Below, piece by piece: positions 1 through 8,345 of a DNA stretch of 64,000 bases. Position 1 is the stretch's first letter. Each line of letters opens with the position of its first letter. A model generated the notes under the pieces. It did no database searches. It was not told the origin of the DNA and saw only the letters and a program-made list of their open reading frames with translations. The position numbers were made by a program, and so were the translations under genes. Source of the stretch: an uncultured Rhizobium sp. (GTDB taxonomy: Bacteria; Pseudomonadota; Alphaproteobacteria; Rhizobiales; Rhizobiaceae); the NCBI GenBank assembly GCA_945952315.1, contig CAMFIE010000015.1, positions 1-64,000 of the forward strand. Direction: 5' to 3'.

Positions 1-226
1 ATCGTGCCAATGTTTACGTGCGGCTTAGTGCGCTCAAACTTACTCTTTGCCATTTGAATGCTTCCTGTGAACGATGGAGTGACCCGGCGAACCGGTTTGG
101 GCAGGCGTTTAAGGCTTTCGCGCGCAATGCGCAAGACCTATTTGCTGGCCAGCATGTAGGTATGGCCGCCATGCTTCGCAAGGGCGAGCAACGCTGGAGG
201 AAATGCATTGAATTTCAGCGGAAAAC
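1..226. other. Window edge, no gene recognised
   Basis: The stretch before the tRNA pair is open in a few short frames on both strands, but none gives a protein I recognise or has a convincing ribosome binding site. It is probably an intergenic tail whose neighbouring gene lies outside the window. Confidence 0.4.
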
Positions 227-300
227 TGGAGCGGGTAGCGGGAATCGAACCCGCGTATTCAGCTTGGAAGGCTGCTGCTCTACCATTGAGCTATACCCGC
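227..300 (-). tRNA. tRNA-Gly(UCC)
   Basis: Read on the minus strand this is a complete 74-nt cloverleaf. The acceptor stem is GCGGGTA/TACCCGC, the D arm is AGCTCAATGGTAGAGC, the anticodon TCC lies in the loop CTTCCAA, and the T arm is GCGGGTTCGATTCCCGC. The discriminator is T and the 3' CCA is encoded. It lies 25 bp downstream of tRNA-Tyr on the same strand, so the two are probably cotranscribed. Confidence 0.97.
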
Positions 301-325
301 GGCGGTGTCGACCCTAAAGACGGGA

Positions 326-410
326 TGGTGGAGAGAGTTGGATTTGAACCAACGTAGGCTGAGCCAACGGATTTACAGTCCGTCCCCTTTAACCACTCGG
401 GCATCTCTCC
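326..410 (-). tRNA. tRNA-Tyr(GUA)
   Basis: An 85-nt class II tRNA on the minus strand with a long variable arm. The acceptor stem is GGAGAGA/TCTCTCC, the anticodon loop CTGTAAA carries GTA, the T arm contains GGTTCAAATCC, and CCA is encoded at the 3' end. It leads the tRNA-Gly gene in a two-gene unit. Confidence 0.97.
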
Positions 411-495
411 GGCCCATCTGGATCAAGCATCCAGGCTTGATACGGATCGCTCTGCAAGGCCGCCATTCGGTGGCCCCCGTTCGATCTGCGCCGCG

Positions 496-524
496 TATAT
501 GGACGGCTGAAATTGATCTGTCAA
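496..524 (-). promoter_or_regulatory. Sigma-70-type promoter for tRNA-Tyr/tRNA-Gly
   Basis: On the minus strand a perfect -35 TTGACA (519-524) is followed after 17 bp by CATATA (496-501). Transcription would begin around 85 bp upstream of the tRNA-Tyr 5' end. The assignment rests on motif match and placement only. Confidence 0.6.
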
Positions 525-624
525 CACGATCATAGGCAAAAAAATCGGGAAAATTCGACCGCCTTTTCAAAAGCCCGGCTGCACGGGCCTTTGCTTCAAC
601 CGGGCCTTCAGCCTATATAGCGCC

Positions 625-1503
625 ATGAGCAAGAAGCCACCGGAAGACAAGTCCGCAAAGGACACCCATTACGCCAACCTGCGCCGCGCCCATCGGGATG
701 CGAAACGCGAACGTGGCGATATTCCAACGCCTGCGCCTTTCAGCAAGCGCCGCGACATGAAGAAAGACTGGACGCCACCCACGCTCGCGCCCGAGCAGGT
801 CTTTCTCTATGGCCTGCACACCGTGCGGGCGGCGATTGCCAATGCGGAGCGGAAGAACATCCGTCTCTCCGTGACGCAGAATGCGCTGGCGCGGCTGGAG
901 ATCGGCGATTTGGGCGCCCTGCCCTTCCCGGTCGATATCGTTTCGCCACAGGAAATCGACCGTCACCTCGGCCCGGATGCCATCCATCAGGGTGTGATGC
1001 TGGAGACGCGCCCGCTGCCGGTACGTCGTCTGGAGGCCCTGAAGCAGAGCCCGCTGCTTCTGGTGCTCGATCAGGTGACCGATCCGCACAATGTCGGCGC
1101 GATCATGCGCTCCGCCGTGGCATTCAATTGCGGCGCGGTAATTACCACCCAGCGGCACAGCCCGGCCGAATCGGGCGTGCTCGCAAAGTCGGCCTCCGGC
1201 GCGCTGGAGATGATCCCCTATATCCAGATCACCAATCTCGCCGATGCGCTGAACGAGCTTCACGACCTCGGCTTCACGACCATCGGTCTGGATTCGGAAG
1301 GGCCCGCGCCCCTTGAAGGCACATTTTCGGGGGAGAAGATCGCGCTCGTGCTGGGCAACGAGGGCAAGGGCTTGCGACAGAAGACACGCGAGACCGTGAC
1401 TGCGCTCGCCCGGCTCGATATGCCGGGCGCGATAAAGTCGCTCAACGTTTCAAATGCGGCTGCGATCTCGCTCTATGCAGCGCGGCAATACCTGAAGGGT
1501 TGA
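625..1503 (+). CDS. rlmB: 23S rRNA (guanosine-2'-O-)-methyltransferase RlmB
   Basis: A SPOUT (TrmH-family) methyltransferase of 292 residues, expected to methylate the ribose of G2251 in the 23S rRNA P loop using S-adenosylmethionine. An N-terminal L30e-like substrate-binding region (about residues 50-130) is followed by the knotted catalytic domain. All three SPOUT motifs are visible: DPHNVGAIMRSA (motif 1 with the catalytic Arg), LGNEGKGLR (motif 2) and SLNVSNAAAISL (motif 3). The first 45 residues are basic and probably disordered, which is common in rhizobial homologues. It lies divergent from the tRNA pair and converges on the PhnA-like gene, 12 bp away. Confidence 0.93.
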   Translation: MSKKPPEDKSAKDTHYANLRRAHRDAKRERGDIPTPAPFSKRRDMKKDWTPPTLAPEQVFLYGLHTVRAAIANAERKNIRLSVTQNALARLEIGDLGALPFPVDIVSPQEIDRHLGPDAIHQGVMLETRPLPVRRLEALKQSPLLLVLDQVTDPHNVGAIMRSAVAFNCGAVITTQRHSPAESGVLAKSASGALEMIPYIQITNLADALNELHDLGFTTIGLDSEGPAPLEGTFSGEKIALVLGNEGKGLRQKTRETVTALARLDMPGAIKSLNVSNAAAISLYAARQYLKG

Positions 1504-1515
1504 GGAAGAAGGCGC

Positions 1516-1728
1516 TCACGCCTTCTTCAGAAACTCCGTGCGCAGCACCAGGCCCTTGATCTTGGCGTGACGGCATTCCACTTCCGCTGGATCATCGGTC
1601 AGGTGAATGCCCTTGATCATCGTGCCCCGCTTCAGCGTTTCGGATGTGCCCTTGACCTTCAGATCCTTGATGAGCGTGACATTGTCGCCCTCGTTGAGAA
1701 TAGTTCCGTTCGAATCCCTGACGTCCAT
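1516..1728 (-). CDS. Short PhnA/YjdM-like protein
   Basis: A 70-residue protein matching the C-terminal SH3-like domain of the PhnA/YjdM family (DSNGTILNEGDNVTLIKDLKVKG and the end VLRTEFLKKA). The N-terminal zinc ribbon of the E. coli protein (about 110 residues) is absent, as in many rhizobial short forms. The family name refers to alkylphosphonate utilisation, but that role is doubtful, and no phosphonate genes are nearby. The molecular function is therefore unknown. It converges with rlmB. Confidence 0.8.
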   Translation of the reverse strand: MDVRDSNGTILNEGDNVTLIKDLKVKGTSETLKRGTMIKGIHLTDDPAEVECRHAKIKGLVLRTEFLKKA

Positions 1729-2117
1729 GCCCCTGACTCCTGTCTTGTGTGTGCCTGCGGCCTAGACTGCCGCGGGCAGGTTTGTCCACCCCTGGCCGCC
1801 AATTCCGCACGAACAGGGCGCGGGATTTCCAATCAACTTGCCGAAAATCAATTTTCACGCGGGGTTTAGCCCACTTTTCCGCACCGACGACCGCACCGTT
1901 GAATGCCACGAATGGCGGTATCACCAGAATTCATGACAAATCGCTCAAATGGATTTGACAGGCTGTTTGCGGAGCGGGTTACATCGGCTCCGGATAAGCC
2001 TCTGGAATCCTGAGACTTGGCGCTTTTGCGCTGGCGCAACGGTGCTGCAGCTATCCGCGCGGCGCTGGGTGGCTTCAGGGCGGGCGCCGGTAAAATCACC
2101 GTTTTCGGGAGACAGAC
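1729..2117. other. Intergenic region upstream of the DMT transporter
   Basis: 389 bp without a convincing gene. TTGACA at 1955-1960 with TTACAT 18 bp further on is a possible promoter for the transporter, giving a leader of roughly 125 nt. The leader carries a perfect TTGCGC-TG-GCGCAA hairpin near 2026-2039. No riboswitch is recognised. The PhnA-like gene's promoter presumably lies at the other end. Confidence 0.4.
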
Positions 2118-3050
2118 ATGCAGAACAGGACATTGCTCGGGGTGGTTTATCTTTGCCTCGGGGTGCTGTTGTTTTCCGTTCAGGATGCAATCGTGAAATC
2201 CGTCTCGGGTGCCTATGCGTTGACGGAAGTGGTTACCATCCGCTCGCTCGTTTCCATGCCGATCCTGCTCGCGATCGTGCATTGGGAAGCGGGGCTCACG
2301 GCGCTGTTTTCAAAAAACGTGAAGCTTCTGGTCTATCGGGCGCTGATCATGCTCACGGCCTATACGACCTATTACATGGCGTTTCCGGCGCTGAAGCTTG
2401 CGGATGCCGTGGCGCTCTATTTCACCGTGCCGCTCTTCATGCTGGCGCTTGCCGGTCCATTTCTCGGTGAAACCATCGGCTGGCGGCGGATCACGGCGGT
2501 TGTTGTCGGCTTTCTTGGAGTGATTGTCATGCTGAGGCCGGGAGCCGGCGTGTTTGAACCGGCAGCGCTGCTGACCCTGTTTTCCGCCGCAACCTATGCT
2601 CTTTCGATGCTGATGGCTCGCAAGCTTGGCAATACGGAAAAGGCGTCCGTGCTTACCTTCTATCAGAACGCCGTCTATCTTGCCGGGGCAGGCCTGTTTG
2701 CGCTGTTCCTGCAATTGACCGGCTGGCAGCATGCCACGCATCCTTCCCTGAAGTTTCTGGTGCGCCCCTGGAGCATGCCGGAAACAGGGGATCTGCTGCT
2801 GATCGCCTCCTGCGGCATTCTCGCAGCCATTGGTCTGATGTGCCTCACGCAGGCCTATCGCATCGCGCGGGCAAGCGTCGTTGCCTCGTTTGAATATACA
2901 GGGCTGCTCTGGGCGCCGCTCTGGGGCTATCTTTTCTTCGGCGAAATTCCCTATGCCACGACCTGGTATGGTGCTGCGCTGATTGTCGCTGCGGGCCTGT
3001 TTGCGCTTGCTTCGCCCGCAGCCCGGGAGCCGGAAACGGCCGAGGCCTGA
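2118..3050 (+). CDS. DMT-superfamily (EamA) transporter
   Basis: An integral inner-membrane protein of 310 residues with about ten hydrophobic helices arranged as two EamA repeats (about residues 8-135 and 148-295). The opening LLGVVYLCLGVLLFSVQDA and the internal GETIGWRRI and GEIPYATTWYG motifs are typical of this family. Members export amino acids, nucleosides or other small metabolites; the substrate cannot be read from the sequence. The start is supported by a GGGAGA motif just upstream. It converges with the c-di-GMP gene, which ends 3 bp away. Confidence 0.85.
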   Translation: MQNRTLLGVVYLCLGVLLFSVQDAIVKSVSGAYALTEVVTIRSLVSMPILLAIVHWEAGLTALFSKNVKLLVYRALIMLTAYTTYYMAFPALKLADAVALYFTVPLFMLALAGPFLGETIGWRRITAVVVGFLGVIVMLRPGAGVFEPAALLTLFSAATYALSMLMARKLGNTEKASVLTFYQNAVYLAGAGLFALFLQLTGWQHATHPSLKFLVRPWSMPETGDLLLIASCGILAAIGLMCLTQAYRIARASVVASFEYTGLLWAPLWGYLFFGEIPYATTWYGAALIVAAGLFALASPAAREPETAEA

Positions 3051-3053
3051 TCC

Positions 3054-5693
3054 TCAACCGACAGCGAGCAGCGCCTCGCGCTGGGTGCGCCATTCGGAAA
3101 GGAACCGGGTCATGTCGCTTGCAGGCATCGGCCGGGCAAAGGCATAACCCTGGAGGATATGGCAGCCCAGATCGCGCAGGATCGTGGCGTGCTCCATGGT
3201 CTCCACCCCTTCCGCGACAATTTCGATGCCCTGTGAACGGCCGATCTCGATGATCGATGCCACGAGCTGGCGACGGACGGCGGATTCGCGCAGCGGCGCA
3301 ATCAGCTTGCGGTCGATCTTCAGCCTCCGGGGTGCGAGCTCCAGCAGACTGATGATCGAGGCATGCCCGGAGCCGAAATCATCGATCTCAATCGCGATGC
3401 CCGCATCCTTCAGTCGCCGCGCGGCATTGATCAACGTCTGGTCCGGACCGTCGAGATAAATGGTTTCGAGCAGCTCGAAAGACACCGATCCCGGCTTGAT
3501 CGAAAGGCGGTTCAACGATTCGAACAGGCGCTCGTCGCCCAGACGCTGCGCGGAGATGTTCACGGAAACGGAGGGGATCGGCAGCCCCTTCGCCTGCCAG
3601 ATGGCCAGATTGAACAAAGCCTTTTCGAAGATGACCATATCGATATCGGCCATCCGGTTGTTGGCTTCCGCTACGGCAAGGAACTTGTCCGGCGTGAGGA
3701 TGCCACGGCTTTCATGGTTCCAGCGGGCCAGCGCCTCGGCGCCCGTAATCTCATAGGTCACGGCATCGAATTGCGGCTGGAAATAGGGAATGAAGGCATC
3801 CTGCTCCAGCGCCACCAGCAGATCATCCGAGGTTCGGCGCGTTTCGACCGCGGCCGCCCGCAAACCTTCCGAGAAGAACTCGACGCGATTGCGCCCCCGC
3901 TTCTTTGATTCGTAAAGGGCGATATCCGCATTGCCGAGCAGTTGCATCGGGTCTTCGTGACGATACCCCTGAACCGCGATGCCGGCGCTGCAACCGACGC
4001 GGAAAGTACCATTCTGGAGCACAAGCGGCTCACCCAGCGAATTGACGATTTCTTGCGCCAGCACCCGGGCGCGCTCTTCCGCCTGCGCGCCGGATGTGAC
4101 GATGACGAATTCATCGCCGCCGATGCGGGAGGCAATTTCGCCACTCTGCAGCAGCTCCCTGATGCGCCGCGCGGCCTCAACCAGCACCTGATCGCCAGCC
4201 GTATGCCCGAAGGTGTCATTCACTTCCTTGAAGCGGTCGAGATCGGCATGAATGAGGCCAATTTTCTGCATGACCGGATTGGACGCGACGGAACTCAGGA
4301 ACCGTTCGAGGTAGCGCCTGTTGGGAAGGCCGGTGAGCGCATCGTGCAGAGACTGATGCTCCAGCTGATCGCGCGCCTCGCGAAGGGCACGGTTGAGGTT
4401 CACGTCGCGGGTGATATCCCAGTTCACCCCGACAATCCGCTTTTCGCCAGCCGAATTGCGGTAGACCGTGCCGTGCGCGCGCACGTGGCGGACGTTGTGC
4501 TGCCAGTCCGTCACCCGGAATTCCGTCACATAGGGAATCTCCCGCTCGACACAGCGCAGGAAGACCTGCTCGGCCTCCTCCCGGTCCTCGGGATGCAAGG
4601 CACCTCGCCAGTCCTCGAAATCGCAGACCGCCTTTTGCGGATCGACCCCGTAAAGGTCGCGCATCCGCTGATCCCAGATCAGGGTGTTGGTATGCGGGAT
4701 GAACTCCCAGACACCGATGCCGGACGCTCGAATGGCTAGGCCGAGACGATGGGAAAGCGTTTCCAGCTGCTCTTCGCGCTCGCCCAGACGCTTCAGGTTC
4801 GCCTGACGCTGCTTTGTCATCAGGGCAGCCCAGACCAGTGGCAGGAACACGATGATCGCAATAAGGGATGTGTAGAACCGGTATTGCACCAGCTCGGATC
4901 TGTAGCCGCCCCATCCATCCCGCGGAACAGCGGCAATGTACCAGGTTTCTATGCCGATCGAGAGCGACAGTGTTACGGGGTTCTTTTCCAGCAGATGCGG
5001 GTCGCCGAAGAAAACCAGAGGCTTATCATCCGGTCCGTGCCGATAGAGCGCAATACGCAACGGACCCTGTGGATCTGTAAAGCCGCTGTCCACATAAAGC
5101 TTTGGCAAATCGATCACGGCGGAGACAACGCCCCAGAAGCGTCCATCCGACTGAAGGAAAACGGGGTAGCGCGCGACCAGACCCGTGCCGCCCTGAACGA
5201 GATCAATCGGCCCGGCAAGCACCATCTTGCCAGTATCCCGGGCGCTGAGCACGCCGATGCGCTGCTGCAGATTATCAAGATAGCGAAGGCCGATTGCCTT
5301 GCGGTTCGGCTCGAACGGATAGATCGCGGCGATCACCAGATCAGGCGCGGCGGCCAACACTTTCAACTGGCTGGATTGTGCGAAAATGCTGCGCGCAAGC
5401 GGCTCGAATTCGGCTTGGGTCGCCGTCGGCCTGACCGACATGATGGACACAAGCCCCTGGATCAGGCTGGTATTCGCAGCAATCTGGGACTGCAGACGGG
5501 CAGCGCTGTTTTCCACCTGCCGGGCGGTTTCCAGTCGCTCTGCTGCCATATATTGCTGCTTGCGGTCTCCATCGATCAGAATGATGCCGACGATGATTGC
5601 AAAGCAGAAGAAGCCCACGGGCACGAAAAACGAATAATCCGCCCCGTCAAGCCAGGCCTTTATCCGTGCCATAAATGGATTGCTATGGGGCAT
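3054..5693 (-). CDS. Membrane CHASE-PAS-GGDEF-EAL cyclic-di-GMP protein
   Basis: An 879-residue bifunctional-type c-di-GMP enzyme. A first membrane helix (about 20-40) precedes a periplasmic CHASE domain (about 75-240, with the hallmark IYPFEPNRKAIGLRYL), then a second helix (about 275-295). A PAS/PAC sensor follows (about 315-435), then GGDEF (about 450-610, intact RIGGDEF) and EAL (about 630-870). The EAL domain has GAEALARW, SVNISAQRL, FELLET, IDDFGSGHAS, LKIDR and VAEGVET, so phosphodiesterase residues look complete. The inhibitory RxxD site before GGDEF is replaced by QSGE. It is likely to link an extracytoplasmic signal to motility or adhesion. It stands alone as a transcription unit. 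Confidence 0.93.
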   Translation of the reverse strand: MPHSNPFMARIKAWLDGADYSFFVPVGFFCFAIIVGIILIDGDRKQQYMAAERLETARQVENSAARLQSQIAANTSLIQGLVSIMSVRPTATQAEFEPLARSIFAQSSQLKVLAAAPDLVIAAIYPFEPNRKAIGLRYLDNLQQRIGVLSARDTGKMVLAGPIDLVQGGTGLVARYPVFLQSDGRFWGVVSAVIDLPKLYVDSGFTDPQGPLRIALYRHGPDDKPLVFFGDPHLLEKNPVTLSLSIGIETWYIAAVPRDGWGGYRSELVQYRFYTSLIAIIVFLPLVWAALMTKQRQANLKRLGEREEQLETLSHRLGLAIRASGIGVWEFIPHTNTLIWDQRMRDLYGVDPQKAVCDFEDWRGALHPEDREEAEQVFLRCVEREIPYVTEFRVTDWQHNVRHVRAHGTVYRNSAGEKRIVGVNWDITRDVNLNRALREARDQLEHQSLHDALTGLPNRRYLERFLSSVASNPVMQKIGLIHADLDRFKEVNDTFGHTAGDQVLVEAARRIRELLQSGEIASRIGGDEFVIVTSGAQAEERARVLAQEIVNSLGEPLVLQNGTFRVGCSAGIAVQGYRHEDPMQLLGNADIALYESKKRGRNRVEFFSEGLRAAAVETRRTSDDLLVALEQDAFIPYFQPQFDAVTYEITGAEALARWNHESRGILTPDKFLAVAEANNRMADIDMVIFEKALFNLAIWQAKGLPIPSVSVNISAQRLGDERLFESLNRLSIKPGSVSFELLETIYLDGPDQTLINAARRLKDAGIAIEIDDFGSGHASIISLLELAPRRLKIDRKLIAPLRESAVRRQLVASIIEIGRSQGIEIVAEGVETMEHATILRDLGCHILQGYAFARPMPASDMTRFLSEWRTQREALLAVG

Positions 5694-5941
5694 TCGCAGG
5701 TCCTTCGGTCAGTCCCTGTCTACGGCATTCGATTTAATAAATACTGATGAATCCTCTGTAGAAACTACGTATATCTATAATTGCATAATATCAATTGTTA
5801 CTGAAAATCCACGATAAATAGTAGTGGAAACCGGGTGTTCCCGGTCGTCGACAAATGCGGTCAGGCGGTCAGAATGCGTCCATTCCTTCCGCCACCCGCC
5901 TTGGTCGATCTCGTCCTCCGGCCCTCGTCGGAGGCTTCGGA

Positions 5942-6124
5942 TCAACGTGCAGCCGTTGCCGTGTTCAGCTTCGTCTTGAGCGTGTTGAACGTGGAGCCGA
6001 GCTGGGTGCCCATGGCCGTGCCAGCCGAAATCAGCGCGACAGCTACGAGCGCGGCGATCAGACCATATTCAATAGCCGTTGCACCGGATTCATCTTTCAG
6101 GAAATTTCTGAGTACCTTCGACAT
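5942..6124 (-). CDS. Flp family type IVb pilin
   Basis: A 60-residue prepilin. A short basic leader ends in Gly, and the predicted prepilin-peptidase cut gives mature ATAIEYGLIAALVAVALIS, the classic Flp hydrophobic helix with the invariant Glu at position 5. The start has an AGGAGG ribosome binding site 5 bp upstream. No CpaA-F or Tad assembly genes are present in the window, so this is either an orphan pilin served by a distant locus or a paralogue. It lies just outside the integrated element. A near-CtrA motif sits about 120 bp upstream. Confidence 0.9.
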   Translation of the reverse strand: MSKVLRNFLKDESGATAIEYGLIAALVAVALISAGTAMGTQLGSTFNTLKTKLNTATAAR

Positions 6125-6370
6125 TTATGCCTCCTGCATTTGAAATTTATGTGTTCTGCACCACAGTTCTGACTGCGGCTGAACGAAAACTGAAGGCAAG
6201 GGGTATAAAATGTATTAATTTTCACAAACCCGGATTTCTCAGGGTTAACGCGCAGTTTACCATTAAATAAGCACTTCCTTCAGAAACATGATTCCATATC
6301 GGATTTTTCAGCGCGAACGCGCGGACGTTTCGGAAGGAAAAAAGGCGGCTGCAAATCTTGAAAAAAGCAG

Positions 6371-6416
6371 TGGTGCCCCCGGCAGGGTTCGAACCCGCGA
6401 CCCCCTGATTACAAAT
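6371..6416. repeat. attL: 46-bp copy of the tRNA-Thr 3' end
   Basis: Identical over 46 bp to 18283-18328. It covers the encoded CCA, acceptor 3' strand, T arm and anticodon 3' side of tRNA-Thr, but the 5' half of the tRNA is missing here, so it is not a functional gene. The match stops exactly where the two flanks diverge (ttca against cagg), as expected for a site-specific crossover product. Confidence 0.95.
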
Positions 6417-6427
6417 TTCAATTCTGA

Positions 6428-6540
6428 AAACATCAGTAAACAATCTGAAACACACATAAACTTTTTTATCTTTTATTATCAATGGCTTTATGTTTCACGG
6501 TGTTTACAAGTGTTTAGGCTTGTTTCACACTGTTTACATC
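6428..6540. repeat. Two facing 10-bp-phased AAACA / TGTTT arrays
   Basis: AAACA occurs at 6428, 6438 and 6448 with a fourth variant AAACT at 6458, each 10 bp apart. After a T-rich spacer, TGTTT begins at 6491, 6501, 6511, 6521 and 6531, again exactly 10 bp apart. AAACA is the complement of TGTTT, so the two blocks face each other. The array lies between attL and the integrase gene, the usual place for integrase arm sites and excisionase binding sites. One-per-helical-turn spacing implies proteins on one DNA face or intrinsic curvature. Confidence 0.8.
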
Positions 6541-6544
6541 ATTT

Positions 6545-6566
6545 TGGAACCCACGTGGAACCCACG
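6545..6566. repeat. Left doubled 11-bp motif (TGGAACCCACG)
   Basis: TGGAACCCACG is repeated twice in tandem here and, identically, at 18196-18217 near the other end of the element. In the excised circle both copies would flank the attachment core in the same orientation, the arrangement expected for arm-type binding sites. The junction creates a CACGTG palindrome. Confidence 0.75.
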
Positions 6567-6612
6567 AACACATTTTTACTGCCAAACTGAGCCATTTATC
6601 AGGGGGTCTCAT

Positions 6613-7857
6613 ATGCCGAAGCTGAAGCTCACACACAAGTTTGTCGATGCGGTTGAAGTCGAGGCACGAACCGATTTTTGGGACTCGCAGGTGAATGGGC
6701 TGGTTTTGCGCGTGTCACCGCCGACCGGCAGAAACCGTGACGGCGCGAAAAGTTGGAATGTGGTGTTCACAAGAGAAGCCGACAGGACCAAGGTGCGCCA
6801 CACCATCGGCACATGGCCGCATATGGACCTCGAGTCTGCCCGCCGGGTCGCGCTCGCTTCAATGGCCCAAGTGGCTGCCGGTGATGATCCTTCAGCCAAG
6901 CGCAGGCTTTTGCGCGAGTCCGCAACCTTTGGCGAGCTGATCACTGAATTTCTGGAGAAGTATTCGCGGCTTCGAAAGCGCAGTTGGAAAGAAGACGAGC
7001 GACTGCTTGGGCCGACTTATATCAATGACAGCTTGCGAGCGCGAAAAATCGTGTCGCTTCGGAAGGCAGACTTCCTCGAGCTGATCGATGACAAAATGGC
7101 CGAAGGCAAGGTCGCGCTGGCACGGTCACTGCATGCTGTGCTCAGGAAGACATTCGCGTGGGCAATTGAGCGAGATCTGCTGGAAACTTCACCAATCGCG
7201 ACGATCAAGGCCCCGGGGAAGCCGCCGCAGCGAGATCGGGTACTTTCGGACGCTGAGCTTGGGGCAATCTGGAATGCAATCGCCGCGACCTCGATGAGCG
7301 CTGAAATGCGCGATGTGCTTCGACTGTTGATGCTGACCGGCGCACGGGTTGCCGAGGTAGCAGAGTTGACCGCTGGCGAAATCAATCCGGAGCGGGCGGA
7401 ATGGCTTCTTCCGGGTGAGCGGGCAAAGAACGGGCGAGCGCACGTTGTACCCCTTGCCGATGAGGCTCTTGAGATACTCCGGCAGGCCCTCGCCCGCCGT
7501 CCTGGCATTGGTCACGGCGACCGCCTTTTCGGTCGCGGCGGAACCGCCATCACACCAAACGGCGTTGCTCAGGCTGTGCGCAAAAGGCTCCAGATCGTCG
7601 GCGACCGCTGGACCGCGCACGACTTGCGGAGAAGCTTGGCAACCGGTCTCGCGGGGCTTGGGGTGGCACCGCACGTCATCGAGGCGCTGCTAAATCACCA
7701 GTCCGGTTTTCGGTCTTCTGTCGCAGGTGTTTATAACAAGCACGGCTATCAACCGGAAAAGCGGCAGGCACTAGTGATCTGGGAAGAGCACCTACTTTCA
7801 ATTGCAAGCGCTCGAAAGACTGTTGTTGTTCCGATCTCAGGACATACCAGAAAATAA
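6613..7857 (+). CDS. Tyrosine-recombinase integrase of the element
   Basis: A 414-residue site-specific recombinase that would insert and excise the element at tRNA-Thr. An N-terminal arm-binding domain of the DUF4102/P4-integrase kind (about 1-100) is followed by a core-binding SAM-like domain (about 105-200) and the catalytic domain. Catalytic residues are all visible: Arg245 in TGARVAEV, Lys272, His336 and Arg339 in AHDLRRS, His362 in LLNHQS and Tyr374 in AGVYNKH. The frame extends upstream to 6490, but the start at 6613 has the ribosome binding site AGGGGG and matches where the domain begins. The gene reads away from attL. Confidence 0.93.
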   Translation: MPKLKLTHKFVDAVEVEARTDFWDSQVNGLVLRVSPPTGRNRDGAKSWNVVFTREADRTKVRHTIGTWPHMDLESARRVALASMAQVAAGDDPSAKRRLLRESATFGELITEFLEKYSRLRKRSWKEDERLLGPTYINDSLRARKIVSLRKADFLELIDDKMAEGKVALARSLHAVLRKTFAWAIERDLLETSPIATIKAPGKPPQRDRVLSDAELGAIWNAIAATSMSAEMRDVLRLLMLTGARVAEVAELTAGEINPERAEWLLPGERAKNGRAHVVPLADEALEILRQALARRPGIGHGDRLFGRGGTAITPNGVAQAVRKRLQIVGDRWTAHDLRRSLATGLAGLGVAPHVIEALLNHQSGFRSSVAGVYNKHGYQPEKRQALVIWEEHLLSIASARKTVVVPISGHTRK

Positions 7858-8084
7858 GGAAAATTCTTCTCCATTTAAATATACACAAAGTGTCAAATGA
7901 TTTCGGTCCAACAAAATCATCTTTTCCGCACTTTGCTTGATCAAACTCCTTTATAAGCGAAATAATTTCCTCATTTCTCCATAGTCAACTTATGGTTCAT
8001 TGTTTGTTCCTCTGAAAAACACAATCTTAAACCCAAGAGACAAAAAATTGATCTCTGGAAACACAACATAGATGCGAGGAAACA

Positions 8085-8267
8085 ATGGATACTGAAATTC
8101 TTCTCGACAGGACGGCAGTTTGCAAAAAGCTGGGCATTTCCCGGGCATATCTTTGGAAACTGATAAAGACGGGAAAGTTTCCCGCACCGCTGCGGATTGG
8201 CAAGCGTGATCGCTGGCGCAGCGAAACAATTGCGGCCCATTTCGCCCGGCTCGAGAACGCCGCCTGA
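8085..8267 (+). CDS. AlpA-type HTH regulator
   Basis: A 60-residue DNA-binding protein, almost entirely one winged helix-turn-helix (LLDRTAVCKKLGISRAYLWK, then PAPLRIGKRDRWR), of the AlpA/excisionase kind. In P4-like satellites and Gram-negative PICIs such a protein activates integrase and excision genes; here that role is inferred from position and family. GAGGAAAC provides the ribosome binding site. The 227 bp upstream are AT-rich compared with the rest of the element and hold ATGATTT/AAATCAT, a weak hairpin followed by CTTTT that could terminate the integrase transcript. Confidence 0.82.
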   Translation: MDTEILLDRTAVCKKLGISRAYLWKLIKTGKFPAPLRIGKRDRWRSETIAAHFARLENAA

Positions 8268-8345
8268 CCTTCAAACGAAAAGGCTCGAAACCGCGCCAAC
8301 GGTCCCGAGCCGGTAATCAACCCTTCCGCCAAAGGAAAAATTGAC

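Noticed and set aside
571-592. Intrinsic terminator before rlmB
   Set aside because: GCCCG-GCTGCA-CGGGC followed by CTTT is a short stem with a weak tail; no upstream plus-strand gene needs it, so it was not listed.
1949-2470. 173-codon frame overlapping the DMT transporter start
   Set aside because: It overlaps the transporter in another frame, has no recognisable domain and no ribosome binding site.
6371-6416. Second tRNA gene at the left end of the element
   Set aside because: Only the 3' 46 bp are present; the D arm and 5' acceptor strand are missing, so it is an att duplication, not a tRNA gene.
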